This document shows, one piece after another, positions 41,130 through 48,878 of a stretch of DNA of 64,000 nucleotides; position 1 is the first letter of the stretch; every line of letters begins with the position of its first letter. The stretch is taken from positions 496,001-560,000 of the forward strand of contig NZ_RPFW01000007.1 in NCBI RefSeq assembly GCF_007827045.1, given 5' to 3'. A program made the position numbers and the translations under genes. Source of the stretch: Trebonia kvetii. GTDB lineage: Bacteria > Actinomycetota > Actinomycetes > Streptosporangiales > Streptosporangiaceae. A model generated the notes under the pieces. It was given only the letters and a program-made list of their open reading frames with translations, did no database searches and was not told where the DNA came from.

Positions 41130-42035
41130 ATGATCGATGTACACCGGCTCCGCCTGCTGCTCGAACTCGCGCGCCGCGGCACCATCACGGCGGCCGCCGA
41201 GGCGCTCGCCTACACGCCGTCCGCGGTCTCCCAGCAGCTCGCCGCGCTCGAACGGGAGGCCGGGGTGCCGCTGCTCGAGCGGGCCGGCAGGCGGGTGGCA
41301 CTCACCCCGGCCGGAGTGGTACTCGCCGGGTACGCCGAGTCGGTGCTCGCGGTGCTCGAGGAGGCGTCCGCCGCGCTCGCCGCCACCCGCGACAGCCTGA
41401 CCGGTCCGCTGCGCATCGGCGCGTTCCCCAGCGCGGCGCGGGTCATCCTGCCGCCGGCACTCGTCGCGCTCGGCCGCGACCACCCCGGCCTAGAACTGAT
41501 GGTGACCGAACTCGATCCGGTCGATGTCCCCGACGCGCTGCGCGGCGGAGCGCTCGACGTCGCGCTGACCTTCGTCTACGACTACGTGCCCGCCGCGCCG
41601 GATCCTGCGCTCGACACCGAACCGCTCCTCGAGGAAATCGTCTACCTGGCTACGCCGGACGCTACACGAGCCAGCATCGCGGACTGCCGCGATGCTGGCT
41701 GGATCGCGGGCAGCCCAGGAACGCTGTGCCACACCCTGGTGCTTCGCGCCTGCGAGGCCAACGGCTTCACGCCGCGCATCCGGCACCACGCCGACGACTT
41801 CGGCACCGTCCTCGCCCTGGTCGCGGCGGGCCAGGGAGTCTCCCTCATCCCGCAACTCGGCATAGCCGACGCCCCGGCTGAGGTAGCGCTCACTCCCCTG
41901 GCCGCTCGCCGCCGCAGCAGTATCGCCTGCCGAAGGGGAACACGCGACCATCCCGCCATCGCGGCATTCGTCGCAGCGGTCCGCGAGAGTGGCCCGGAAA
42001 CCAGAGGGACCGGTGCGAGGGGATCGTGGTATTGA
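41130..42035 (+). CDS. LysR-family transcriptional regulator
   Basis: The 301-residue regulator has an N-terminal winged helix (MIDVHRLRLLLELARRGTITAAAEALAYTP in outline, helix-turn-helix about 18-37; EREAGVPLLERAGRRV after it). A periplasmic-binding-like effector domain covers about 90-290. Divergence from the dapA-like gene and the shared operator indicate it controls that gene and itself. An in-gene perfect 13-bp palindrome (41670-41682 with 41687-41699) lies in the effector domain. The last 30 residues are unconserved. Confidence 0.93.
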   Translation: MIDVHRLRLLLELARRGTITAAAEALAYTPSAVSQQLAALEREAGVPLLERAGRRVALTPAGVVLAGYAESVLAVLEEASAALAATRDSLTGPLRIGAFPSAARVILPPALVALGRDHPGLELMVTELDPVDVPDALRGGALDVALTFVYDYVPAAPDPALDTEPLLEEIVYLATPDATRASIADCRDAGWIAGSPGTLCHTLVLRACEANGFTPRIRHHADDFGTVLALVAAGQGVSLIPQLGIADAPAEVALTPLAARRRSSIACRRGTRDHPAIAAFVAAVRESGPETRGTGARGSWY

Positions 42036-42044
42036 GAGAAGGAA

Positions 42045-42147
42045 CCCGCAGCTCTTGCCGCAGCGTGGCGGCCCGATACGATGGCGCTTTTTGCCATCGG
42101 GCCGCTACGCGAGGACATCGGGGGGTACGGGGGGTCGTCCCCCCGGG
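42045..42147. repeat. Modular hairpin repeat, copy B (P, H, G order)
   Basis: The P-module CCCGCAGCTCTTG...CAGCG (42045-42065) is followed by the H-module hairpin (42063-42110: GGCGGCCCGATACGATGGC with GCCATCGGGCCGCT, loop GCTTTTT). The G-module GACATCGGGGGG...CCCCCCGGG (42114-42147) ends at the glyS stop codon. On the minus strand the H-module could terminate glyS. Confidence 0.8.
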
Positions 42148-43536
42148 CTAGAACAGCGGCAGGCGGTCGGTTAGGTAGCCGGCGAGGGCGTCGATGCCGA
42201 TGCGCTCCTGGGTCATGGTGTCGCGGTCGCGGACCGTCACGGCCTGGTCTTCCAGGGTGTCGAAGTCGACAGTGACGCAGAACGGGGTGCCGATCTCGTC
42301 CTGGCGGCGGTAGCGGCGGCCGATCGCCTGGGCGTCGTCGAAGTCCGTGTTCCACCGCTTGCGGAGCATGGCGGCGATGTCCTTGGCCTTCGGCGACAGG
42401 TCGGCGTTGCGCGACAGCGGCAGCACCGCGACCTTGACCGGGGCGAGGCGCGGGTCGAGGCGCAGCACGGTGCGCTTCTCCAGCTTGCCCTTGGCGTCTG
42501 GCGCCTCGTCCTCGGAGTAGGCGTCGAGCAGGAAGACCAACGTGCCGCGGTCGGCGCCGGCCGCGGGCTCGATGACGTACGGGGTGTACCGCTCGCCCGA
42601 CTCTTGGTCCAGGTACGTCAGGTCAACGCCCGATGCCTTCTGGTGGCTGCTCAGGTCGAAGTCGGTGCGGTTCGCGATGCCCTCAAGCTCGCCCCACTCC
42701 GAACCGACGAAGCCGAAGCGGTATTCGATGTCGATCGTCCCCTTGGAGTAGTGGGACAGCTTCTCCTTCGGGTGCTCGTACTTCCGCAGGTTGTCCGGGT
42801 TGATGCCGAGACCGGTCCACCAGGCGAGCCGGTGGTCGATCCAGTACTTGAACCACTCCTCGTCGGTGCCCGGCTTGACGAAGAACTCCATCTCCATCTG
42901 CTCGAACTCGCGGGTGCGGAAGATGAAGTTGCCCGGCGTGATCTCGTTGCGGAACGACTTGCCGACCTGGCCGATGCCGAACGGGATCTTCTTACGGCTC
43001 GTCGTCTGCACGTTCTTGTAGTTGATGAAGATGCCCTGCGCGGTCTCCGGGCGGAGGAACGCCAGGCCGCTCTCGTCCTCCACCGGGCCCAGGTAGGTGC
43101 GGAGCATGCCGTTGAACGGCTTCGGCTCGGTGAACTGGCCCTTGGTGCCGCAGTTCGGGCAGTTCACGTCGCTCAGGCCCGCCGTCGCCGGGTGGCCGTG
43201 CCTCTCCTCGTAGGCCTCGAGCAGGTGGTCGGCGCGGAACCGCTTGTGGCAGGCAAGACACTCGGTCAGCGGGTCGGTGAAGGTCGCGACGTGGCCGCTC
43301 GCCTCCCACACCTCGCGGGCGAGGATCACGCTCGAGTCCAGGCCGACGATGTCGTCGCGCTCCTGGATCATGTACCGCCACCACTGGCGCTTGACGTTGT
43401 TCTTCAGCTCCACGCCGAGCGGACCGTAGTCCCACGCGGCACGCAGACCGCCGTAGATCTCACTGGACGGGTAGACGAATCCGCGTCGCTTGCTCAGGTT
43501 GACGACGGCGTCGAGCCGGTCGCTGCGTAGGGCCAT
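42148..43536 (-). CDS. glyS: Glycine-tRNA ligase (alpha2 type)
   Basis: This class II synthetase charges tRNA-Gly. The 462-residue protein starts with LDAVVNLSKRRGFVYPSSEIYGG (about 9-31) and contains motif 1 (YGPLGVELKNNVKRQWW). A zinc-like insert has CLACHKRF and CPNCGTKG. Motif 2 is FRNEITPGNFIFRTREFEQMEME, and the C-terminal anticodon-binding domain has APVKVAVLPLSRN and GRRYRRQDEIGTPFCVTVD. The ATG at 43536 fits homologues. The stop abuts repeat copy B. Confidence 0.97.
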   Translation of the reverse strand: MALRSDRLDAVVNLSKRRGFVYPSSEIYGGLRAAWDYGPLGVELKNNVKRQWWRYMIQERDDIVGLDSSVILAREVWEASGHVATFTDPLTECLACHKRFRADHLLEAYEERHGHPATAGLSDVNCPNCGTKGQFTEPKPFNGMLRTYLGPVEDESGLAFLRPETAQGIFINYKNVQTTSRKKIPFGIGQVGKSFRNEITPGNFIFRTREFEQMEMEFFVKPGTDEEWFKYWIDHRLAWWTGLGINPDNLRKYEHPKEKLSHYSKGTIDIEYRFGFVGSEWGELEGIANRTDFDLSSHQKASGVDLTYLDQESGERYTPYVIEPAAGADRGTLVFLLDAYSEDEAPDAKGKLEKRTVLRLDPRLAPVKVAVLPLSRNADLSPKAKDIAAMLRKRWNTDFDDAQAIGRRYRRQDEIGTPFCVTVDFDTLEDQAVTVRDRDTMTQERIGIDALAGYLTDRLPLF

Positions 43537-43591
43537 GTCACATGAGCTTATGAGTACCGGGCGGTTCGCGCGAACTAGTTCGCCGGCCTGA

Positions 43592-43720
43592 TCAGCGGGC
43601 CAGCGGGCCGCCCACGATGTCCTTGTCGATGTCGAGCGTGATGCCGCTCACGGTGTCGGTGACATTGCCCGCGGAACATTCTGTTATGCCAAAGGGGACT
43701 GGGCATCGCAGAACAGCGCG
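43592..43720 (-). other. Possible C-terminal gene fragment, unrecognised
   Basis: A frame without start reads NVTDTVSGITLDIDKDIVG to a TGA at 43592, with the strong GC3 of real genes in its last 28 codons. It could be the tail of a lost secreted protein. No family is recognised. Confidence 0.2.
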
Positions 43721-43741
43721 GATTTAGCCCGTCATCCCAGC

Positions 43742-43759
43742 ACAACCCGACAGGGTTGT
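43742..43759 (-). terminator. Small hairpin after uppS
   Basis: ACAACCC/GGGTTGT (43742-43748 with 43753-43759) forms a 7-bp stem with a GACA loop about 25 bases beyond the uppS stop. Confidence 0.5.
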
Positions 43760-43781
43760 TCCCGGAACGCGGCTCAGCTAC

Positions 43782-44591
43782 TCACTTGGGGACGGAATTG
43801 GGAATCGCTCCGCCGAAACGGCGGTCCCGTGACGCATAGATTTCGCAGGCGTACCACAAATGCCGCCTGTCGAAATCGGGCCAGAGCGTGTCGAGAAAGA
43901 CAAGCTCCGCGTATGCCGATTGCCAGAGCAGGAAATTCGACAGCCGCTGCTCACCCGAGGAGCGGATCCACAGGTCGACGTCCGGGACTGCCGGCTCGTC
44001 GAGGTACGTGTGGAACAGGTCCTCGGTGATCTTGTCGGGGCGGAGCTTGCCAGCCGCCACGTCGCGCGCGATCGCGGCCGTCGCGTCGAGAATCTCGGCG
44101 CGGCCGCCGTAGTTGCAGCAGAACTGCAGGGTGAGGACGGTGTTCTCCTCGCTGAGCTGCTCGGCGTCCTCAAGCTCCCTGATCACTGAGCGCCACAGCC
44201 GCGGCTTCCGCCCGGCCCAGCGGATGCGGACGCCGGCCGCCGCGAGCTCCTCCCTGCGACGGTGGATCACGTCGCGGTTGAAGCTCATCAGGAAGGCGAC
44301 CTCTTCCGGGTGCCTGCGCCAGTTCTCCGTGGAGAACGCGTACGCGGAGATGTACTTCACGCCGAGCTCGATCGCGCCCATCAGCACGTCCATCAGTGCG
44401 GCCTCGCCGACCTTGTGCCCCTCGGTGCGCGGCAGGCCGCGCTCCTTGGCCCACCGGCCGTCGCCGTCCATCACGATCGCCACGTGCCGCGGAACCAGCT
44501 CCCTGGGGATCTCCGGCGGCCGGATGCCGCTTGGGTGCGGGTACGGCGGCTGCACCGGGCGGGTCTCCCGCAACCGGGGGGTCTTGCTCAA
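43782..44591 (-). CDS. uppS: Isoprenyl transferase (undecaprenyl/decaprenyl diphosphate synthase)
   Basis: This cis-prenyltransferase makes the polyprenyl carrier for cell-wall synthesis. The signature motifs are IVMDGDGRWAKERGLPRTEGH (about 39-59 in outline), YAFSTENWRRHPEEV, and VDLWIRSSGEQRLSNFLLWQ with the C-terminal ELVFLDTLWPDF. The usual MDGNGRW reads MDGDGRW here (Asp44 for Asn), a notable change beside the catalytic Asp42. At 269 residues it is typical of actinobacterial long-chain enzymes. It overlaps recO by four bases (ATGA), forming the conserved recO-uppS operon. Confidence 0.95.
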   Translation of the reverse strand: MSKTPRLRETRPVQPPYPHPSGIRPPEIPRELVPRHVAIVMDGDGRWAKERGLPRTEGHKVGEAALMDVLMGAIELGVKYISAYAFSTENWRRHPEEVAFLMSFNRDVIHRRREELAAAGVRIRWAGRKPRLWRSVIRELEDAEQLSEENTVLTLQFCCNYGGRAEILDATAAIARDVAAGKLRPDKITEDLFHTYLDEPAVPDVDLWIRSSGEQRLSNFLLWQSAYAELVFLDTLWPDFDRRHLWYACEIYASRDRRFGGAIPNSVPK

Positions 44592-45538
44592 GCACGCTCC
44601 ACATGACGCAATGACCGGATCGAATGCTCAAGGTGCCACTGCAGGTAAGCGGCCACCAAGCCACTGCACTCTACCCGGTGCCTGCGCTCGCTCCGCATCG
44701 CGCTTGTCCAGTCGCCGCGCAGCAGCGCGACCATCAGGGCCACCGTCTGCGGCGCGGGCGAGGCGGCGCCAGGCGGCCGGTCCTCGGCGCAGACCATGCC
44801 GCCCGCCGCCATCGCGAAGGCGACGAGGGGCCGTTCGCTGGTGCCGCAGCGGGCGCACTCCGCCAGCGCCGGGGCATAGCCGGCGAAGGTCAGCGAGCGA
44901 AGGAAGTACGCGTCGAGAACCATCCGGGGATCGCGCGGCGTCCCGGGGTCGGCGGGTCTCGCCGGGTCTTCGAGGCTTCCGATGCCATTCGCGTCCGCTG
45001 GGGTGGACAGGGCCGAAGAGGCGGGGGGCGAGTCGCTGGGGGCGGCCGGCTCGCCGGAAGTTGCCGGCTCGCCGGAGGTGCCCCGCTCCCCGGAGGTTGC
45101 CGGTTCGCCGAAGGTGGCCGGCTCGCCGGGGGTGGCCGGCTCGCCGGGGTCGACGGCCTCGCCGAGGGCGCGCAGGCCGCCGATGAGTAGGAGGAACTGG
45201 CGGATCGCCGGCTCCTTCTCGACCGGCGTGAAGCGCTCGGCGGTCTCCAGCATCGCGGTGCCCGCCGTGTACTTCGGGTAGTCCGCGGCCAGCGGGGTGC
45301 CGTAGGCGCGGATCACCTCGGCCTGGGTGATGATGTCGAGCGAGCGGCCGGGATGGATCATCACGTCAACGTGCGTGAACGGCTCGAGGCGGCCGCCGAA
45401 GCGGGACTTGGTGCGCCTGATGCCCTTCGCGACGGCCCTGACGCGGCCGTTATGCCGGGTGAGCAGCGTGATGATGCGGTCCGCCTCGCCAAGCTTCTGC
45501 GTCCGCAGCACGACCCCGTCGTCCCGGTATCCCTGCAC
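44588..45538 (-). CDS. recO: DNA repair protein RecO with repeat insertion
   Basis: RecO helps load RecA in the RecFOR pathway. The N-terminal OB fold is clear (YRDDGVVLRTQKLGEADRII, KGIRRTKSRFGGRLEPF), and the zinc site has CARCGTSE followed by GGMVCAED. The normal length is about 250 residues; this protein has 316. Residues about 129-203, between the OB fold and the helical part, are a low-complexity insert of GEPAT-type repeats followed by a Ser/Pro/Ala linker. The core is intact, so function is likely retained. It is first in the recO-uppS operon. Confidence 0.93.
   Translation of the reverse strand: MQGYRDDGVVLRTQKLGEADRIITLLTRHNGRVRAVAKGIRRTKSRFGGRLEPFTHVDVMIHPGRSLDIITQAEVIRAYGTPLAADYPKYTAGTAMLETAERFTPVEKEPAIRQFLLLIGGLRALGEAVDPGEPATPGEPATFGEPATSGERGTSGEPATSGEPAAPSDSPPASSALSTPADANGIGSLEDPARPADPGTPRDPRMVLDAYFLRSLTFAGYAPALAECARCGTSERPLVAFAMAAGGMVCAEDRPPGAASPAPQTVALMVALLRGDWTSAMRSERRHRVECSGLVAAYLQWHLEHSIRSLRHVERA
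45044..45145. repeat. 18-bp in-frame tandem repeat inside recO
   Basis: About six imperfect copies of an 18-bp unit (plus strand GCCGGCTCGCCGGNGGTG) encode GEPAT[S/P/F] repeats. Unit length keeps the frame, so copy number can vary between strains. Confidence 0.85.
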
Positions 45539-45734
45539 GCTTCATTGTCCCGTACGGCGCCGACAAAGCCGGCCATGATGCCGGGGAGCCTCGAGAGGCG
45601 GCAGCCCGGGCGGGGATCGACCGGCGAACTCCTGATGCGGCAGCACCGGCGGGATCGGGCCGGCGTGGGCGAGCCTCGGCAGCCTCACGTGGACGCCTCG
45701 TCACTCTGGTCCGGTCAGCCGCACCGCGTGGCCG

Positions 45735-45821
45735 TTGATCACGGAACTTCCGATTACAACGGAGTTTTTCTACCCGGATCCGGGAGAATAGTTCCGCCAG
45801 GATCTAATGTTCCGTGATCAA
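45735..45821. repeat. 87-bp palindromic structured element, copy 2
   Basis: The outer arms CCGTTGATCACGGAAC (45732-45747) and GTTCCGTGATCAACGG (45809-45824) pair fully over 16 bp. A middle stem CGGA/TCCG and an apical CCCGG/CCGGG stem share one centre. Internal loops TTCCGATTACA and CAGGATCTAA align with those of copy 1 at 23563. Stem bases differ in compensating pairs. It lies between the recO start and leuA's 3' side. Confidence 0.85.
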
Positions 45822-45959
45822 CGGTCTCGCAGGGGCGAAATGCCCAGGAATGGCGGCGGCGTGCTGTTGGCCGCCGTGATTGCCGGGACGCCCTTGTGAG
45901 GCAGCCATTCGCGACCGCTGTTTAGGGATGTGACGGGATCGCCGCGCATCCCGCGCAGC

Positions 45960-46047
45960 CCGCCTTCCCTGGTCATGTTTCGAGGGGAAGGCGGAGCAAC
46001 GCATGACGGATTGCCCGCCTCCAGAGCCGTGTTTTGGGTGGAGGCGG
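45960..46047. repeat. Two tandem look-alike hairpins downstream of leuA
   Basis: The stem CCGCCTTCCC/GGGAAGGCGG (45960-45969 with 45985-45994) is followed by CCGCCTCCA/TGGAGGCGG (46015-46023 with 46039-46047), each with a 15-base loop rich in GT. They resemble each other in stem and spacing and lie 47 bases beyond the leuA stop. They may act as a double terminator. Confidence 0.6.
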
Positions 46048-46093
46048 AGCTATGAAACCGTTCGGGATATGCCTGGAGTTGAATTGCGCGGAG

Positions 46094-47833
46094 TCAGGCG
46101 CGGCGGGAGCGGTTGACCGCGCTGAGGATCGCGCGCATCGAGGCGGTCGCCGTGTTGGTATCGATGCCTACGCCCCACCAGACCTTGCCGCCGGTGGACA
46201 CCTCGACGTAGGAGGCGGCCTGGGCGTCGGTGCCCTCGGTGAGGGCGTGCTCAGCGTAGTCGAGGACGCTGACGTCGACGCCTACCGAGGCCAGGGCGGC
46301 GCAGAAGGCGGAGATCGGGCCGTTGCCGGTGCCCTCCACCTCCTGGGCGACGCCCGCGATGGACAGCTCGGCGGCGAGCCGGTGCTTGCCGGCTACGACC
46401 GAGGACGACTGGTGCTCGAGCAGGTCGAAGTCGCCTGGGGTCAGGTACTCGCGGGTGAACGAGTCCCAGATCTCGGCGGGGCTGACCTCGCCGCCCTCTT
46501 CGTCCGTGCGGACCTGGATGACCTTGGAGAACTCGATCTGCAGCCGGCGCGGCAGGTCAAGCGAGTGGCCGGTCTTCATGACGTAGGCGACGCCGCCCTT
46601 GCCCGACTGGCTGTTGACCCGGATGACGGCCTCGTAGGAGCGGCCCACGTCGTGCGGGTCGATCGGCAGGTACGGCAGGTCCCACTTGTGGTCTTCCGGC
46701 CGGTCGCCGGCCGCCGCGACCTCGGCGTCGAGCGCCTCGAAGCCCTTCTTGATCGCATCCTGGTGGCTGCCGGAGAAGGCCGTGTAGACCAGCTCGCCCG
46801 CGTACGGGTGACGCGGGTGCACCGGCAGCTGGTTCACGTACTCGACCGTACGGCGGATCTCGTCGATGTTCGAGAAGTTGATCATCGGGTCGACGCCCTG
46901 GCTGTACAGGTTCAGGCCCAGGGTGACCAGGCAGACGTTGCCGGTGCGCTCGCCGTTGCCGAACAGGCAGCCCTCCACGCGGTCCGCGCCGGCCAGCACG
47001 GCCAGCTCGGCGTCGGCGACGGCGGTGCCGCGGTCGTTGTGCGTGTGCACCGACACGCAGACGTGCTCGCGCCTGCTCAGGTGGCGGCTCATCCACTCGA
47101 TCTGGTCGGCGTACACGTTCGGGGTGGACCGCTCGACGGTGCACGGCAGGTTGAGGATGATCTCCCGGTCCGGGCCCGGCTGCCAGACGTCCATGACCGC
47201 CTCGCAGGTCTCCAGGGCGAAGTCCAGCTCGGTGTCCATGAAGATCTCCGGCGAGTACTCGTAGCCGAAGTCGGTGTTGTCGCCAAGAATCTTCTCCGCG
47301 TACTTCATCACGTAGCGGGTGCCGTCGACGGCCAGCGCCTTGGTCTCGTCCTTGGTGTTGCGGAAGACGACCTTGCGGAACACCGGCGCGGTCGCGTTGT
47401 ACATGTGTACCGTGGCGCGCCGCGCGCCGGCCAGCGACTGGACGGTGCGCTCGATCAGGTCCTCGCGGGCCTGGGTCAGCACGGAGATCCGCACGTCCTG
47501 CGGGATCTTGTCGCCCTCGATGAGCTCGCGGACGAAGTCGAAGTCGGTCTGGCTCGCGCTCGGGAAGCCGACCTCGATCTCCTTGTAGCCCATCTTGACC
47601 AGCAGGTCGAACATGGCTCGCTTGCGGACCGGGGACATCGGGTCGATCAGCGCCTGGTTGCCGTCACGCAGGTCGGTGGACAGCCAGCGTGGCGCCTTGG
47701 TGAGGGTCTTGTTCGGCCAGGTGCGGTCCGGGAGGTCCACCGGCTTGAACGGAACGTAGCGGTGGCAGGGCATGCCGCTCGGCTGCTGACGTACGGGCGC
47801 GACAGGGGGGTATGAACGATCTTGCTGCGTCAT
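46094..47833 (-). CDS. leuA: 2-isopropylmalate synthase (type 2)
   Basis: LeuA condenses acetyl-CoA with 2-oxoisovalerate in the first committed step of leucine synthesis. The 579-residue protein has the HMGL-like barrel with STDLRDGNQAL (catalytic Arg/Asp), EVGFPSASQTDFDF and the metal-binding SVHTHNDRGTAVADAEL. GCLFGNGERTGNVCLVTL follows, then the C-terminal regulatory LeuA dimer domain with VEGTGNGPISAFCAAL that binds leucine. It is therefore expected to be feedback-inhibited. A leucine-rich leader peptide upstream adds transcriptional or translational attenuation. Confidence 0.96.
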   Translation of the reverse strand: MTQQDRSYPPVAPVRQQPSGMPCHRYVPFKPVDLPDRTWPNKTLTKAPRWLSTDLRDGNQALIDPMSPVRKRAMFDLLVKMGYKEIEVGFPSASQTDFDFVRELIEGDKIPQDVRISVLTQAREDLIERTVQSLAGARRATVHMYNATAPVFRKVVFRNTKDETKALAVDGTRYVMKYAEKILGDNTDFGYEYSPEIFMDTELDFALETCEAVMDVWQPGPDREIILNLPCTVERSTPNVYADQIEWMSRHLSRREHVCVSVHTHNDRGTAVADAELAVLAGADRVEGCLFGNGERTGNVCLVTLGLNLYSQGVDPMINFSNIDEIRRTVEYVNQLPVHPRHPYAGELVYTAFSGSHQDAIKKGFEALDAEVAAAGDRPEDHKWDLPYLPIDPHDVGRSYEAVIRVNSQSGKGGVAYVMKTGHSLDLPRRLQIEFSKVIQVRTDEEGGEVSPAEIWDSFTREYLTPGDFDLLEHQSSSVVAGKHRLAAELSIAGVAQEVEGTGNGPISAFCAALASVGVDVSVLDYAEHALTEGTDAQAASYVEVSTGGKVWWGVGIDTNTATASMRAILSAVNRSRRA

Positions 47834-47918
47834 TGGTAGCTGTGTCCTTCGAGTTTCGCGGGGTGTCCGGTCGTCGGCCAGCGGACATGCCTAGCACCCG
47901 CGACGAGGGAGCCAGCCT

Positions 47919-47966
47919 CTATAGGCCCCCGCCGCGGCCGCTAAGGAGGAGCAGCTCGTGCGACAT
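47919..47966 (-). CDS. Leucine-rich leader peptide of leuA (15 aa)
   Basis: The short frame ATG...TAG encodes MSHELLLLSGRGGGL. It has four consecutive Leu codons (CTG CTC CTC CTT) and a final rare CTA Leu codon just before the stop. It ends 85 bases before leuA on the same strand. The intervening sequence can form a GTCCG/CGGAC hairpin (about 47864-47886). This is the classic arrangement of amino-acid-dependent attenuation. A TATATT box about 14 bases upstream suggests a very short 5' leader. Confidence 0.75.
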   Translation of the reverse strand: MSHELLLLSGRGGGL

Positions 47967-48050
47967 AGCAAGGATGAATATATCAGCCCGAACGGATGCG
48001 TGGTTTCACTACCCCGCCACTCTGAGTATTTATGCAGGCAGACGCGAAAT

Positions 48051-48659
48051 CTAGACGTTCTGTTCGGTTAGCGCGATCACGCCGATGGCCTGAGCCTGGG
48101 TCATGCCCAGCAGGTTCGCGAGGTGCTCAGCGGCGGCGCGCTCGGCGCCGGACAGCGGGCCGTCGGCCATCGCGATCCTGATCGCCTCCGCCAGGCACCA
48201 CTCCCGCGCCTCGACCTGAAGCTGGGCGCCGAGCGCGGCGATCCTCGGCCGCGCGATGTCCGCGGGCTCGTCGAGGTCCGCCGCCAGCCAGGTCTCGTCG
48301 TAGTCGGCGTCGCCCGCGCCGATCACCGCGTCGATCGCGCGGCGCCGCGCCAGCGGGCTCGCCGGGTCGCCCGCGCGGAGGATGACCGCGACCACGGCGC
48401 GCATGCCGGTGGCGAGCGCCGCCTCCATCTCAACGGTGGTGGGCAGCTTGAGCACCTCGGTCACGTACCTGGTCTTGCAGGTCAGGCACTGCACGTGCTC
48501 GCCGGTCTTCATCAGCGGGATCAGCGGAATGAAGAAGAAGGTGATCCACCGGCGGCCCGCCCGGTGCCGGTAGTCGCGGTCGCCGCCGCACCGGCGGCAG
48601 AAGAACACGCCCCGCCCCAGCATCCGGTAGATGACGCGCAGGCCCCAGATGATGAGCAT
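48051..48659 (-). CDS. Zinc-ribbon plus TerB-like domain protein
   Basis: The 202-residue protein starts with a membrane-proximal zinc ribbon (FFCRRCGGDRDYRHRAG with QCLTCKTRY). This embeds a hydrophobic WITFFFIPLIPL stretch seen in zinc-ribbon family proteins (about 18-67). A helical TerB-like domain (about 75-200) contains AIRIAMADGPLSGAERAA. TerB-like domains occur in stress and tellurite-resistance proteins; the function here is unknown. It is monocistronic. The ATG at 48659 follows AAGGGGACGAAC. Confidence 0.75.
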   Translation of the reverse strand: MLIIWGLRVIYRMLGRGVFFCRRCGGDRDYRHRAGRRWITFFFIPLIPLMKTGEHVQCLTCKTRYVTEVLKLPTTVEMEAALATGMRAVVAVILRAGDPASPLARRRAIDAVIGAGDADYDETWLAADLDEPADIARPRIAALGAQLQVEAREWCLAEAIRIAMADGPLSGAERAAAEHLANLLGMTQAQAIGVIALTEQNV

Positions 48660-48728
48660 GTTCGTCCCCTTTTGGTGAGAGAGCGGTGGCCGCCCAGCGT
48701 ACCGTGACGGGACCGGCTAGCGGAGCAG

Positions 48729-48758
48729 ATCGTTATATATCTACATATATCGGACGAT
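48729..48758. promoter_or_regulatory. AT-rich palindrome resembling a PadR-type operator
   Basis: ATATAT/ATATAT half-sites flank CTAC within an outer ATCG/CGAT pair (48729-48758), between divergent TerB-like and GNAT genes. No PadR gene is in the window. This may equally be an AT-rich promoter. Confidence 0.35.
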
Positions 48759-48878
48759 AGGCGCCCAGTCTAGGCTTGCTCGCGTCAGCCTCGTGGCGCA
48801 CATCTTCGCACGTCAGAGCATGTCACCGCAGGTCAAAAACCGGTCGCTTTCCGCGACACGGTGCGATTGGCTGGGAGG

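Noticed and set aside
45804..46004. 66-codon frame beside the second 87-bp palindrome
   Set aside because: No homology pattern, Arg/His-rich composition and overlap with the palindrome and hairpins; non-coding is more likely.
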